DNA of 59,433 nucleotides from Aureobasidium sp. EXF-3400 (GCA_024195585.1 SWBL01000321.1:1-59433), one strand, 5' to 3'; shown: positions 19,313 through 30,862, counted from the first letter of the stretch. Numbers and translations are program-made. Notes: a model not told the origin generated them from the letters alone.

Positions 19313-21133
19313 ATGTTGACGGCCCCCCGAATCAGCGGTCGCTTCACCCAGCTGCTGCTGTTGGCTGCGATACTCTCCGTCCTTAGCATAGTCTTCTACA
19401 CCAATGCCGACGCCATTCATATTCCCGAGAGTATCTCACTGAAGCCTCCGACAAGGGGTCGACCACACCACCCCATCGATGATTTGATTGAAGAGGCCGA
19501 GCGCCAACAAGATGCACTCTTGCAAAAGGAGTCGCGTACCCTAGCCGATGCTGTGCGCGCATACGAAGAACGTAGAGGACGACGACCGCCGCCAGGTTTC
19601 GACGTCTGGTTCCATTTCGCTCAAGACAACAATGCCCTGGTTATTGAAGATTTCTTCGATCGCATATACCACGACTTGAATCCTTTCTGGGCTGTTCCTG
19701 CCTTGACGATACGACAACAAGCCGGCGACATCTTCCACCGCATCAGTATTCGCAATGGCAATACCTCGCAGCTCAGCGATCAACGGCGCGTGTGGCTGGA
19801 CCTCTGGGAGAACTTGATTGGCACAATCGCAGAACATCTGCCCGACCTAGACATTCCCATCAATGTCATGGACGAATCGCGCGTCGTGGTGCCCTGGGAG
19901 ACGATAGATGAATACATGACCGAAGAAGAGAGATCCCGGCGCATTGTTCCTGCGTCTGAGGTTGTCCACAAGTTTGGCAAGACGTCGGTCGCGGAAGATG
20001 AGGAAGTGCCTGGATTCGATCCTCAATGGGAAGGAGGACCATTCTGGGATCGTGCTGTCATTGGCTGCCATCCTGATTCGCCCGCTCGCTCATACAAGGC
20101 AGAAGTGGATTATACTGTCTTTCCGCCTCTGAACAACTCGTACCCAGAGAAGAGTCAGCACGGCTACGTCGCCAACTGGACGTACGTAAAACAACCCTGC
20201 GAACACCCCCAACTACAGGGTCTACACGGCACCTTTATCGAGCCCATCTCCATATCCAATTCAAGAAAGCTCATGCCTCTTTTCGGTGGCTCAAAACTGC
20301 CCATGAACAACGAGATTCTTCTACCGCCAGCCATGTACTGGACAGACGATCCATTTTACTCGGGAGGAGAGGAACATGGTGTTGAGTGGAACAAGAAGAA
20401 GAACAAGATTATCTGGCGTGGCGCAGCTTCGGGCGGCCGCAACAAGGATACAACATGGGCTCGCTTCCAGCGCCATCGCTTTGTGTCGATGGTGAACGCT
20501 ACCAGCATTGCTTATGCTGAAGAAACGGGCAAACAGCCAAACTTCGAGCTACCCGAATCTGGCCAGTATGATTTACCATCTGGATCTCTGGCCAAGTGGG
20601 TTGGTGAGTGGGGAGATGCGGCATTCGTACACCTACTCTGCTTCCCCGACACAAGACCACCATTCTGTGACTACGACGATGCTTTCTACCAGGTCAAGCC
20701 ATCGATGCCGATGGAAGAACAATACAATTACAAGTATCTGCCAGACATTGATGGCAACTCGTTCTCAGGACGCTACCGTGGATTCCTTGGATCAACATCT
20801 TTACCTATCAAGGCGACGATATATGACGAATGGCATGATTCACGAATGATGGCATGGAAGCACTTTGTGCCCATGGACAACACATTTGTCGATATCTACG
20901 GCATCATGCATTACTTTTTGGGCGGACGTGATGCAGCAGCCAAGAAGATTGCGCTCGAAGGCAAGCAGTGGACTGAGACTGTGCTTCGACGAGAGGACAT
21001 GCAGATATATGTTTTCAGATTGCTATTAGAGTATGCAAGGTTATGCGATGACAACAGGGAGAAGCTTGGGTGGGTCAGCGAGACGGAAAAACTGTTGTTG
21101 GCTGATGTCAATGCAGCTGGGCAGAGCAGTTAG
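19313..21133 (+). CDS. GT90 / CAP10-family glycosyltransferase
   Basis: Single exon, 606 residues. Residues 11-30 (FTQLLLLAAILSVLSIVFYT) form a signal anchor after a short basic head, so a type II Golgi membrane protein is predicted. The family is recognised from the lumenal part: GRRPPPGFDVWFHFA near residue 95, then IIWRGAASGGRNKDT and DGNSFSGRYRGFLGS, the CAP10 core for nucleotide-sugar binding. A final WKHFVPMDNTFVDIY follows. Members include the Cryptococcus capsule protein Cap10 and xylosyltransferase Cxt1 as well as animal POGLUT; donor and acceptor in this fungus are unknown. Several NxS/T sites suggest N-glycosylation. The length is normal and no lesions are seen. Confidence 0.9.
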   Translation: MLTAPRISGRFTQLLLLAAILSVLSIVFYTNADAIHIPESISLKPPTRGRPHHPIDDLIEEAERQQDALLQKESRTLADAVRAYEERRGRRPPPGFDVWFHFAQDNNALVIEDFFDRIYHDLNPFWAVPALTIRQQAGDIFHRISIRNGNTSQLSDQRRVWLDLWENLIGTIAEHLPDLDIPINVMDESRVVVPWETIDEYMTEEERSRRIVPASEVVHKFGKTSVAEDEEVPGFDPQWEGGPFWDRAVIGCHPDSPARSYKAEVDYTVFPPLNNSYPEKSQHGYVANWTYVKQPCEHPQLQGLHGTFIEPISISNSRKLMPLFGGSKLPMNNEILLPPAMYWTDDPFYSGGEEHGVEWNKKKNKIIWRGAASGGRNKDTTWARFQRHRFVSMVNATSIAYAEETGKQPNFELPESGQYDLPSGSLAKWVGEWGDAAFVHLLCFPDTRPPFCDYDDAFYQVKPSMPMEEQYNYKYLPDIDGNSFSGRYRGFLGSTSLPIKATIYDEWHDSRMMAWKHFVPMDNTFVDIYGIMHYFLGGRDAAAKKIALEGKQWTETVLRREDMQIYVFRLLLEYARLCDDNREKLGWVSETEKLLLADVNAAGQSS

Positions 21134-21530
21134 TATATCATGAATAAGTAATGACAATCTAACATGAGTATGAAGTACATATGGAACTTAGTTACGCCTC
21201 TGGGAATTGTTCGGTCGTGCCTGCCTTTGACGATAGACTTTTAGAATCTGGCATGACTCACACGCCAAGAAAGCGGGCGGGGGACGGAAGGAGCTGGCGG
21301 TGTTGGGCTGGTCTTTGACTGTTTTCGAACCAAAAAAGTGTTTTCGACTCATCCCCAGTCATATTTTGAGCTCCAGGTGTATGCGCGCATTCCAAGTCAG
21401 AAACGCAGCATCTTTCTTTGGTCACTCTCCTTCATACAAGACTTCGTTTATCCGATCCGGACTTTTCCAGCTCTGGTCATACACGCGACCTTTCTCAAAC
21501 TTCCAAGTTCCAAACCACAAAGGCGTCACC
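21134..21530. promoter_or_regulatory. Promoter/leader of arginyl-tRNA synthetase
   Basis: Contains the possible upstream in-frame start at 21381. The frame from 21381 to 21530 is open and encodes a presequence-like extension of 50 residues. Confidence 0.4.
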
Positions 21531-23516
21531 ATGGAGCACCTCACTGCTTCACTCCAGACTCTGGGCCTCAATGAGGTGCCTCAGCTCGCCAATTTGGCCA
21601 CTTTCCCTACATACAACCAGGTCGACATCTACCGTGCACACATCGCCGAGCTGCTTGCCCCCATCACTGGCGTCGCTGCCGAGCAGGTCTACCCTCTGCT
21701 GCAATGGACTCAGGTTTTGGAATACGGTGATGTCATGTTGCCCGTTCCCGCTCTGCGCATCAAGGGCAAGAAGCCCGACGCTCTTGCCGTTGAGATCAAG
21801 GAACAGGTACCACTTTGCCGACCAACACTCTCAGTATCATACTGACTCTGTCTGTAGTTCCCCGAGTCACCGCTCGTCCTTCCTCCCGTCGCCGAAAAGA
21901 CCTTTGTCCGTTTCTTCTTCAAGCCCGGCCCTCTTGCCAAGCTCGTCCTTCCCTCAATCCTCAAGAACAGCACCAAGTACGGTTTCAACCCCAACCTCGG
22001 TCTCAAGGACCCCAAGGATCCCAGCTCCGAGAAGAAGAAGATGATTGTCGAGTTCTCATCGCCCAACATTGCCAAGCCTTTCCACGCCGGTCACTTGCGT
22101 TCAACCATCATTGGAGGTTTCTTGAGCAACCTGTACGAGGCTGCTGGTTGGGACGTCACCCGCATGAACTACCTCGGTGACTGGGGTAAGCAGTACGGTG
22201 TCTTAGCCATTGGTTTCGAGAAGTTCGGAAGCGACGAGGCTCTCGAGGCCAACCCCATCGGTCACTTGTACGAGGTCTACGTCAAGGTTAGCGCCATCGC
22301 ACACGACGAGGCTGAGCAGGTCAAGGCTCTCAAGACAAAGATTGTTGAGCTTGAGGGCAAGAACGAGTCGGTTGTTGAGCAACAGGCCGAGATTGAGCGT
22401 ATCGAGAAGGAGGGTATCGATCAACAAGCCCGTGACTACTTCAAGCGCATGGCCGACGGCGAGAAGGATGCTCTGGCTATCTGGGCCCGTTTCCGTGACC
22501 TCTCGATTGTCAAGTACAAGCAGACTTACGCTCGTTTGAACATCACCTATGACGACTACTCTGGTGAATCGCAGGTCAAGAACGAGAGCATGGAGACTGC
22601 TGCCAAGGTTCTTGCCGAGAAGAAGATCAGTGAGGAGAGTGAAGGCGCTGTTCTCGTTGACCTGACCAAGTACCAGAAGAAGCTCGGCAAGGCTCTGGTC
22701 AAGAAGAGAGACGGTACAACCCTCTACCTCACCCGTGATATTGGTGCCGCTGTCGAGCGTCACCAGAAGTACCACTTTGACAAGATGATCTACGTTGTCG
22801 CCTCGCAACAAGACTTGCACTTGGCTCAACTCTTCAAGATTCTCGAGGTCATGGGCGACGAATACGCAGAGGTATCCAAGAAGTGCCAGCACATCAACTT
22901 CGGTATGGTCTTGGGTATGTCTACTCGCAAGGGTACTGCCAAGTTCCTTGACGACATTCTCCGTGATGTCGGTGAGAAGATGCACGATGTCATGAGAAGC
23001 AACGAGGGCAAGTACGTCCAGGTTGAGAACCCCGAGCAAACCGCCGACACTCTCGGTATCTCGGCCGTCATGGTACAAGACATGAGCGGCAAGCGTATCA
23101 ACAACTACGAATTCGACATCAACCGCATGACATCGTTCGAGGGTGACACTGGCCCTTACCTCCAATACGCACACGCTCGTCTCTGCTCGATTGCTCGCAA
23201 GGCAGAACTCACACCCGAACAACTCGCAAGTGCCGACTGGTCATTGCTGACCGAAAAGCATGCTGTGGATGTTATTCGCTCGCTCGCACAATGGCCCGAC
23301 ACTTTCGTCAACACCATCAAGACACAAGAGCCCGTCACTGTCTTGACATATCTGTTCAAAATGACACACATGCTGAGCAGTTCTTATGAGCAGTTGAACG
23401 TCATGAAGGCCGAGCCTGAGGTCAAGAAGGCTCGTGCAGCACTTTACGAGTGTGCTCGCCAAGTCTTGTACAACGGTATGAGACTGCTGGGTCTCAACCC
23501 TGTCGAGCGTATGTAA
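21531..23516 (+). CDS. Arginyl-tRNA synthetase (class I), possibly dual-targeted
   Basis: Charges tRNA-Arg with arginine. Two exons, 21531..21806 and 21858..23516, give 644 residues; the 51-nt intron carries ACTGAC near its acceptor. The N-terminal Add1-like domain comes first. The class I signature HAGH (about 168-171) follows in SSPNIAKPFHAGHLRS. Then come FGMVLGMSTRKGTAKF, which stands in the KMSKS position, and a DALR-type anticodon-binding domain from about YLQYAHARLCSIARK. The main ATG at 21531 has an ideal context (GTCACCATGG). A second ATG at 21381 in poor context (GTGTATGC) is in the same frame. It would add 50 residues beginning MRAFQVRNAASFF, with five Arg, three Lys and no acid residue, typical of a mitochondrial presequence. 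Leaky scanning could give both forms. Codon use is strongly biased to C-ending codons, as in highly expressed genes. Confidence 0.95.
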
Positions 23517-24050
23517 GATGGGGTTCTACAAAAGATTTCAGAGGCGCAATGGGACAGGGTTAGATGTTGATAGCTGCATGGCGCATGGGACGAAAAGAGA
23601 CGATGGACTTTCTTAGTTTATGTGAAAGAACGAACAATACCAAAACTTGTACAGACACATGTCAAAGATGGAGTGAGGTTGTGAGTTTAATCAAGGTTTC
23701 TTGGTTGACAGCGCGCAAGACCCTGGAAAAGTGGGCGGTTGCCGTGGGGAAGTTGGTGTTGATCGACAGAGACGCAGCCAACCGCTTCCCAGCCATCGCT
23801 TTCTTTACCAGCCATCCCATGCGCAAACAAGCAGAACCCCTGGTCGCTCTTCCGTCTTCTGGGCGCTTTTCTCACGCAAACTCTTTCTCACAACGTCTAT
23901 CCTCAAAACTTCCAACCGTCTATCACACCGTTGCAATCATTTTATCGATACTGCCGACTTTCCCCACATCTTTGTATACCATTTACGACCACGACCACAA
24001 TCCACGCTTGACGCACAACACAAGCGCCAGCTGAAGGAGCCTCAGCGACA
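23517..24050. other. Intergenic, 3' end of ArgRS and promoter of next gene
   Basis: No gene seen. Open frames present are short, overlap each other and lack recognisable products. Confidence 0.5.
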
Positions 24051-25391
24051 ATGGCACCCATCAACCCATCTCAACACCTCGTGGGCCGCACACCTGCGCC
24101 TCCAACTCCCTGCGCAGGCTGCCTCGACCCCTCCAAAGTAAACAACAAAGTCTATTTCTCACTGTTCGCCTTGATTTTTGCAGCAATCGTTGTCGCCTCC
24201 ATCTGGTTCTTCTTCCACGCCAAGAATGGCGGTTTCCACTGGCAACAAGGCGATTTCGAAGACTGGAAATCTACCGTTTTGAGGAAGAAAGATGCGAATG
24301 GAAATACCATTTACTCGGCCAGAAGTGTGGTTTCTAGACCTAGTAAGGGCGAGAGACTTGCTGCGAAGAGTGTGGTTGGCTATGATGAAAAAGGCAGAAA
24401 AGGAATCATGGCGGTTAGGGGTTTTGGAGGTAGTCATTCGGTGTATTACTCAGATGGGTTTACGCAATATTCTGGCGATGATGCCATGACGAGTGTGAGT
24501 CGCAACAATGAAAAGCGCGCTCCCAAGATCAGAGGTGGATATATGGAAGCCCCGACCAACACTGACCACTCTCGCCGCTACCGCGATCGTGATCTCCGCG
24601 ACTACAAACACGAAAAACCCGCTAGAGTTGGTGGGATGAACAGATCTGCAGATGGTACGCAGTACGACTACACCGATCGCAGCGAAACACTCACCGAGAT
24701 TACCGAAACGTCTTCGTCGGCACCGATCCTGTCGTCTTCGGAGCGCAAACGCCAAAAGGCAGAGAAGAAAGCTGCAGACGACGCGGCTCGTATGGAGAGG
24801 AAATGGCGCAAGGAAGCCGAACGCGCAGCTGCTGCGCTCGCAAAAGAACAAGCTTCTCCCTCTGCTGCTGCTGCTGCTGCTGCTGCTTCTAAGAAAACGT
24901 CTCCACCTTCGAAATCTCAAACCCCAAAGAGCGCAAAGAGAGGACAGAGCAGTCGCAGTCGCTCCAGCAGTCCCAAGAAACAAGCCACTCCAAGGCAAAG
25001 AGATTACTCCTTCTCGGGCGGCCCAGACGAAGCAAGCACAGTCTACACAGGAACCTATACTGCCGCATCCTCGACCAACCGCACAAACAACAGCAGTTAC
25101 TATGATGCCTACCGTCCCTTGGCTCAACAAGCCTCACCCGAACGTCGCGACCGCAGAGCTTCCTCCTCCAGAAGAAATACCTCAGCATCTCCTTCTAAGC
25201 AACACAGAAGCTCGAGGTACACGTATGCGGAGAGCGAGGCTACTGCCAGTACGGACAGAAGCGGTGGTGGTGGTGGTGGCAGTGGTAGATATGAGAGAAT
25301 CAGGGGTGGTGAGAAGAAGAGTAAAGGAGGAAGAGATGTGATGGCTGGATATCGTAGAGGCATGGATAGTTTGGCGAGTGACTCTGAGTGA
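24051..25391 (+). CDS. Single-pass membrane protein with long disordered basic tail
   Basis: Single exon, 446 residues; family not recognised. After a short Pro-rich head with CAGC, residues about 35-55 (SLFALIFAAIVVASIWFFF) form one membrane helix. A conserved-looking segment follows (GFHWQQGDFEDWKSTVLRKK, GNTIYSARSVVSRP). The remaining 300 residues are low-complexity, rich in Arg, Lys, Ser and Ala, with a predicted charged helix around KRQKAEKKAADDAARMERK. A pure (GCT)8 run encodes eight Ala, and a GGT run encodes a Gly stretch near the C-terminus. I would expect an endomembrane or plasma-membrane protein with a cytosolic basic tail, but no function can be assigned. The start context (GCGACAATGGC) is good. 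Confidence 0.7.
   Translation: MAPINPSQHLVGRTPAPPTPCAGCLDPSKVNNKVYFSLFALIFAAIVVASIWFFFHAKNGGFHWQQGDFEDWKSTVLRKKDANGNTIYSARSVVSRPSKGERLAAKSVVGYDEKGRKGIMAVRGFGGSHSVYYSDGFTQYSGDDAMTSVSRNNEKRAPKIRGGYMEAPTNTDHSRRYRDRDLRDYKHEKPARVGGMNRSADGTQYDYTDRSETLTEITETSSSAPILSSSERKRQKAEKKAADDAARMERKWRKEAERAAAALAKEQASPSAAAAAAAASKKTSPPSKSQTPKSAKRGQSSRSRSSSPKKQATPRQRDYSFSGGPDEASTVYTGTYTAASSTNRTNNSSYYDAYRPLAQQASPERRDRRASSSRRNTSASPSKQHRSSRYTYAESEATASTDRSGGGGGGSGRYERIRGGEKKSKGGRDVMAGYRRGMDSLASDSE
24864..24887 (+). repeat. (GCT)8 microsatellite coding for poly-Ala
   Basis: Eight perfect GCT triplets inside the membrane-protein gene, in frame as Ala. Such tracts tend to vary in length between strains. Confidence 0.85.
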
Positions 25392-26408
25392 TGATGCAGA
25401 TGGGAAGATCGCTCGGCGGATTGAGGATGAAGCGACGGAACAAGTCCAGCATTGAAGATGAAGTGAGAGGCTAAGTTTTGATGACGGGACGTACAGATTA
25501 GGAGGAAGGCGCAAGACGGGAAGCTGCGATGAGCATGGAGCAATACATGGAAGAGGACCAAGGAAGAAGACACAACCCCAACAAGACAGACTTGGAAGGA
25601 CACAGAGACATGTACAGGACACGAAAGAGCATGGCAGTAATGAATACCAAATCGAAACGCAGCGAAAGAGCAAATTTTTTCTCTTTTTGTTTTTTCTCTC
25701 TCTATCTCTCTTTCTCTCCTTGCCTTCCTTTGCCTTTATTCTGGGCGCTTCTTTCTTTTCTCACCATGTGTCATGGAAACACTTTACTCAATATCCTCTT
25801 TCCCACGAACAATGTAGTATTTGTTGATTTTCGAAAGTCAAAAGAGGCCTAGTCAAAGCCAGAGTCTCGCTGGTTTTGTTGCTTGCCGATTCAGAAACAC
25901 TGATACCAGCATTCCTGGCAAACTTGCCCCGTTAAGCCGAATGGTTGAGCATTATCGATTCCCACACGCTGACAACCCGAGTTTTGCCTTTCAGGTATTT
26001 TGTCTGTCTGATCGTCCACTGTTCGCTTTCGAAGCTTTGAATTCAAGATTAGTGAAGATTTTGGATTGGGCTGCCGACAATGGCTGTCGTGGGATTGCAT
26101 GGTTGATCACGAAATCCCTTGCAAACTGTATGCATGCCTTTTTCGAGGCAGAGATGTGTTTTGTCTTTTCTGGGTACCACATTGTGGCAAAGGCTGGAAA
26201 GCATTGGACGGGGGCGTCGAACGTGATGACTGACATTTGGCTTTTCTCAAGTCCTGTAGGAAAGTCTTGCGGCAATCATCAAGGCCCCGATTCGCAGATT
26301 CGCTGATTGGAGGCGTGGGCGGGCGCAGTGAATAAGTGACTGTGACCAAGTCCCGTGGTCTACGGTCGTGAAATGGATCAGGACTGCACCTTCTCTTGCC
26401 TTCTTCTC
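25392..26408. other. Intergenic between convergent genes
   Basis: About 1.0 kb between the ends of two convergent genes. It has a CT-rich tract (25676-25735). A 161-codon plus-strand frame (25821-26306) begins at TTG and shows no recognisable motif, so I do not call it. Confidence 0.45.
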
Positions 26409-28234
26409 TCAGTAAGGCAAAAAGTCCCAATGCTGATCGTGCATGAAGCTGTCCCAATCTTGTGCTTCACCTCGTTCCGTGCTCGCCCAAAAGCTCTCCA
26501 GCACTTCCAACGAACGATGAATGTTGGGGATATGCAACAACTCAAACATATTAGACAGCAAAGTCCTCACACGATCGCGATCTTGTCCTTGAGCTTCACA
26601 CCCAGCAGCAAACAACGGCGTCGTCATAACCACCAAAGGCGTAAGCCCAGCTGTAGCAGTCAAACTCTCCACACAACCAAGAATCGTCTTGACCGAACTC
26701 TGCACCGGCGGAGAAGTAGCCACATGAGAAGATATACGACGATAGATGTAGATCAGCGCCATGTGATGCCAAATCTGATTACAAGCTAGAAAGTCGTCTT
26801 TTTGCCGTGGAGACAATTGTTGCTCGACACCGGGTCTAAATCTCGGAGGTTTGTGTTTTTGCTCGTCGAGACGCGTCCAGATACACGTTGCCAACGAAGC
26901 AGCTTCCTCGTCTAAATCGCCTTCTGAAAGAATGGTGGAGAGACTATGGTTCCGACGTTCCCAAGCCGCAGCACCGATTTCGCGGAAAATCGGTGTTAGA
27001 TCGGTGGCGAAACCTGCGTATTCGTCCAAGTAGACTTTTTCTTCTTCTTCGTCGCCGGAGAGGGTTGTGCGGGCACCGAATCTGGCGAGTTGGCCGGAGG
27101 CGAGGCCGTCGGTGGTAAGTGCTACAAAGCTTTCGGTCATGTTGTACCAGCGTTTGAGGAAGTAGCGGGTGCTGTCTCTTTGCTTTGACGAGTAGCCGGC
27201 CCAGGACTCGATGTCGAGCATTAGTGCTTTTGCGCCTTCGAAGTGCGCGCGCCAGGTACCGGGTCGATCGCCGCCGGCGTGGACCTCGCAGAGGAAGAGT
27301 GTTCTGATAGTTGCTAGCAGGACACTGCTCTTGTTGACATCCTTTTCCAGTAAATCGCTTTGAAGACCGAACAAGCTGTTGCTCAAGAGCCGAGAGATCA
27401 ATGGATCTTGTCTTAGGTTGTCGCTGCCATAACCAAGTCTTGACTTTTGGTGTATTGCTGAGAGCGCAGCAGTGGCATAAAACAGAGTCGGGCTCTGTAA
27501 TGCTGCAGGAACGATGACTCGACATACATCTTCCTGTACTTTCGAGTGACATGAGATGACATGTGAAGTTCCGTTGATGAAATGGTCGAGTAATGACCGG
27601 TCCAGTATTCCGAGATTGACAAACGGATCGACTGGTGCGAATAAGGGGAAGAAATCGATGTCATAGTCGTCCAGTATGATTCCATCCGTAGACGATGACG
27701 GGATTAAAGCCAGTGAGTCGTCCACATCGAGGGGCAAGTCTTCGAAGACGGGCTCTTCTGACACTTGTTCTACTGGCAATGGTGCCTGCACAGCAGGAGC
27801 AGCAGGAGCAGTCACTCGAGGTGGCTGAGGCTGCACCTGGAAGCTATTCACCGTATAGATAAAGCCTTTGTCCACACTTCCTGTACAACATCAGTCAACA
27901 TTCATCCAACGGCACCAGACACCAAGAATTCCTTACCAAGCTTCTTCACCTTATCCTTGGAAACACCAGCATCAGAAATACAAGCACCAAATCTAGACTG
28001 ATTAAATGCTCTCCCACCCCATCGAAGCTTAACTTCATAAACACATTCCGCACTAGCAGCAAGACATCTCCCACAACCTGGTCGTTGTTCATCACATTTC
28101 TGTCTCCGTTTCTTGCATCTGGCACAACCGCTCCAAGATCGTCTATTCTTAGCCGCACGTGTAGTTGCGGGAGCTGTAACGGAAGCGGAAGGTGTGGTTC
28201 CAGAAGCCGAAGCTTTGGGGTTCTGATCGTCCAT
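26409..28234 (-). CDS. Zn2Cys6 (Gal4-type) fungal transcription factor
   Basis: Two exons, 27937..28234 and 26409..27880, give 589 residues; the 56-nt intron starts GTAAGG and ends CAG. The ATG at 28234 begins MDDQNPKAS. The zinc cluster has Cys at about 37, 40, 47, 54, 57 and 64, with spacing C-x2-C-x6-C-x6-C-x2-C-x6-C and the basic KKRRQK after the second Cys. It binds DNA in the nucleus, usually at CGG triplets. The C-terminal 400 residues (for example HFINGTSHVISCHSKVQ, then LLATIRTLFLCEVHAGG) resemble the fungal_trans_2 regulatory domain of acriflavine-sensitivity or sterol-uptake regulator types. It is divergent from the HRI1-like gene and lies close to a P450 and a tautomerase, which it might control. 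Targets unknown. Confidence 0.9.
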
Positions 28235-28661
28235 TCCTAGTACAATGCTGGCTGGTTCTGCTGTGAGAATCAAGGTGGCCTCCGCCGCATTCTGATGATT
28301 GTGTTTGTCAGAGGATACTGTCAAGCCCTCGAGAAAGATCGCTGGTCTGCAAGTGTCTGTGGAGATGACTCGAAAGGTGAAGAAGATATGTGATAACAGC
28401 ACGAAAAGGGAAGGTTGAAGAGATTCTTGGCGATATCGGGGGTGAGCGGGGCATGATGTGACCCTGACTCGTATCACTTCACCTTCTCCATGACCCCACC
28501 TTACCTTGTCATCGCGTCAAGGGCAGACACGCGTCTTGATGCTGTAGTCTCAAAGGGGCATGTGCAAGAGTTGACAATACTCGCCATCTTTAAAAGAAGT
28601 TCCAGACGCCAAGTGTAAGTAGCAGTGAACACCCCAAATCCATCAGCACACCACAATCACC
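28235..28661. promoter_or_regulatory. Shared divergent promoter (Zn2Cys6 regulator / HRI1-like)
   Basis: 427 bp between two divergent starts. No gene inside. A CATCTTTAAAAG element near 28587-28598, about 70 bp before the HRI1-like ATG, may be TATA-like. Confidence 0.35.
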
Positions 28662-29312
28662 ATGGTCGTCCAACTCTCCTACCGCAAATCCCTGCGTTGG
28701 ATACCCGGCGAACCCTCAGAACCTACATCCACCCTCGTCCTCGATGTCGGAAACTATTTCGTCGACCTCCGCATCCTAAAAGCCACTTCAAGCATCGACT
28801 GGGCCATGGCCGGCAAACGCACAATCCTCTCCTCATCACCTCTAAAATGCCAATGGAGTAAAGAAATCTGCTCGCAAAACACCGAAGCCCACGATGATAT
28901 TGGAGAATTTGAGGATTTGCCTGATGGGGATGCGTTGGAGAAGGGCAGTATGCCTAACCCTGACAATAATGATGAGGTTCAGGCATATGAGGAGGTGTGG
29001 GGCAGTATAGAAGTGAAGCCCTCAAACCAGCCGGCGTGGATTTTGAGGAGTAAGGATGGGAATGGGATTACGTATGTTGGAAAAGTTGGGGATTGGTTTC
29101 AGGTGTTGAGGAAGAAGGAAGATGGAACGTTTTCTGTCTTGAGGGAGGAGAGAGTAAGCGGCAAGTGGGTCAAGAGGTATGCGATTGGTGAGGAGTTGCC
29201 TTCTATGGCGACTTCAGGAGAGCAAGCATTCAGTCCTGAGGGCTGGCAACAAGATATGGATGTCCAAGTACAAGGAGTGACATATACAGTCTATGCTCTC
29301 GAGAAGGTATGA
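28662..29312 (+). CDS. HRI1: HRI1-family protein
   Basis: Single exon, 216 residues. The start (RKSLRWIPGEPSEPTSTLVL, then GNYFVDLRILK) and the later block EEVWGSIEVKP match the fungal HRI1 family, a small beta-rich cytosolic protein. Yeast Hri1 was reported to bind Sec72, but its biochemical role is unknown. The spacing of the two lipocalin-like halves, with a polar linker (EFEDLPDGDALEKG) between them, fits. The ATG context CACCATGG is excellent. The call rests on remembered family motifs rather than a search. Confidence 0.7.
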   Translation: MVVQLSYRKSLRWIPGEPSEPTSTLVLDVGNYFVDLRILKATSSIDWAMAGKRTILSSSPLKCQWSKEICSQNTEAHDDIGEFEDLPDGDALEKGSMPNPDNNDEVQAYEEVWGSIEVKPSNQPAWILRSKDGNGITYVGKVGDWFQVLRKKEDGTFSVLREERVSGKWVKRYAIGEELPSMATSGEQAFSPEGWQQDMDVQVQGVTYTVYALEKV

Positions 29313-29339
29313 AAAGTCATTTGATGGTTTCAGAACATC

Positions 29340-30862
29340 TCAAACGACTTTCTGAAACTGCAATCGACACTTCTGTCCCTTTGGTCTGGAGGAGATGACT
29401 TGATCATCAAACCGCATATCCGCCTTCTCCTTACCCAACACAGTCTTGTACTCTTCATAGACCTCTCTCAGTAAAATCTTCATCTCAGCCAAAGCCAGAT
29501 GTTTTCCAATACACCCTCTAGCACCTTGCGAGAAAGCAAAAAACATACGATTGCGCTCCAGCTCTCCCTTTTCTTCAAGCCACCGCTGTGGGTCGAATTT
29601 CTCTGGCGAGGGGAAAACAACAGGATCCTTGTGTAGCGTGAAAGGTTGACAGGACACAATGACGTGACCAGGGATATAATAACCATCCAATGTAGTACCA
29701 GAGTCCGGTGTGTACCTCGGGAAACTCATGGGGATGGGTGGGAAGACTCTGAGTCCTTCTTTAACCACCGCATCCAGATAAGGCAGTCGGTCAAAACTCT
29801 TGTCTTGATTGCTATTGATCTCATCTCGCAAGCGCTGTTGAATATGTGCGTTGTGAGGTAAGCTGAGTTCATGCATCAAGAAACAGAGACCATCGCCCGT
29901 AGTATCAATGCCAGCAGCCAAGTGATCCATACACTCTGCTGCTGCAGACAGATCTTCCAACTCCGAAGCTTTCGATTGCAGCTTCGAAAGCAGGGAGTAG
30001 GAAGCTGGATTGGGTTTCCGCACCGCTTCAAGCACAAAGTCGTTGGCCAAAGGTACCGATCGCGATCTTTTTGAGTTGAGATTGTCGAAGAATTCGGCTA
30101 GTCTGGGTGCGTAGTATTCCAAGTATGGTGCTTGATCATGTCAACAATTTGGTTCCGAAGCAGACAATTGGGAACAAACCTCGCAGACTATCTGCATAAG
30201 ACATTTCCTGCATGATTTTGAAATCCTCAGGATCAGACAGTGAATTGGTACCATAGGGCGCGAACAAATGCTGAGACGCTCCATCAAGAGCAAAACAATG
30301 TAAATGCACCTTTACACACCATATCAGTATACACCAAAAAGATCATGGAGACACAACACATCCGAAAACTCACATAAACATCAGCATCACCCCCATCCTC
30401 CTCTAAACAATTCTCCAAAAACCTTTTCGCCCTTCCTTTCAACGCTTCCACCGTCTCCACTCTCAAAACATTACTATTCGCATACCGATCCGCCAACATC
30501 CTTTTCCTCTGACTATGCTCTTCTCTCGGTGGCATAGAAAACAGCGTCTTGGTTCCAAACTGTCTGAAAAGTTCATAAAATTCTGTTCTGTCAAAGCCAG
30601 AACCTCCAGAAGTGTAGATTTGCTTCATAGCTTGGTAACTGGAGAAACTGCATTCGTTGGGGGAGATGCGGATGACGGGGCCATAAGAGGCATGTAAAGA
30701 GTCGATGTATGTTCTTCGGTTGCCGCTGAATTCTTGGTAGATGAGGTAGAGTGGGGTGAGGTTTGTGTAGAAGGGGCCGGGGAGTTTGGAGAGTGGGGAG
30801 GTGAGGCGTGTGTAGAGGAAGTAGACGATAAAAAGGATTGGGAGAATATAGATGAGAAACAT
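29340..30862 (-). CDS. Cytochrome P450 monooxygenase
   Basis: Three exons (30374..30862, 30180..30309, 29340..30130) give 469 residues. The introns are 64 and 49 nt with phases 0 and 1; both joins restore good protein. An N-terminal membrane anchor (LIYILPILFIVYFLY) is followed by the Pro-rich hinge SKLPGP, so it sits in the ER membrane. The I-helix oxygen-binding motif is AGIDTT (about 279-284), the ExxR is EGLR (331-334), and the haem-ligand motif is FSQGARGCIG with Cys at about 413. All key residues are present, so the enzyme should be active. The substrate and CYP family cannot be told from motifs. It is divergent from the tautomerase gene; with the nearby Zn2Cys6 regulator this may be a small catabolic or detoxification group. 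Confidence 0.93.

Noticed and set aside
22203..23222. 339-codon open frame antisense to arginyl-tRNA synthetase
   Set aside because: It is the mirror of a highly codon-biased gene; the Leu/Val-rich product has no motif.
25821..26306. 161-codon plus-strand open frame between convergent genes
   Set aside because: Begins at TTG, no motif, composition unlike neighbouring genes. It could be 3' flank sequence only.
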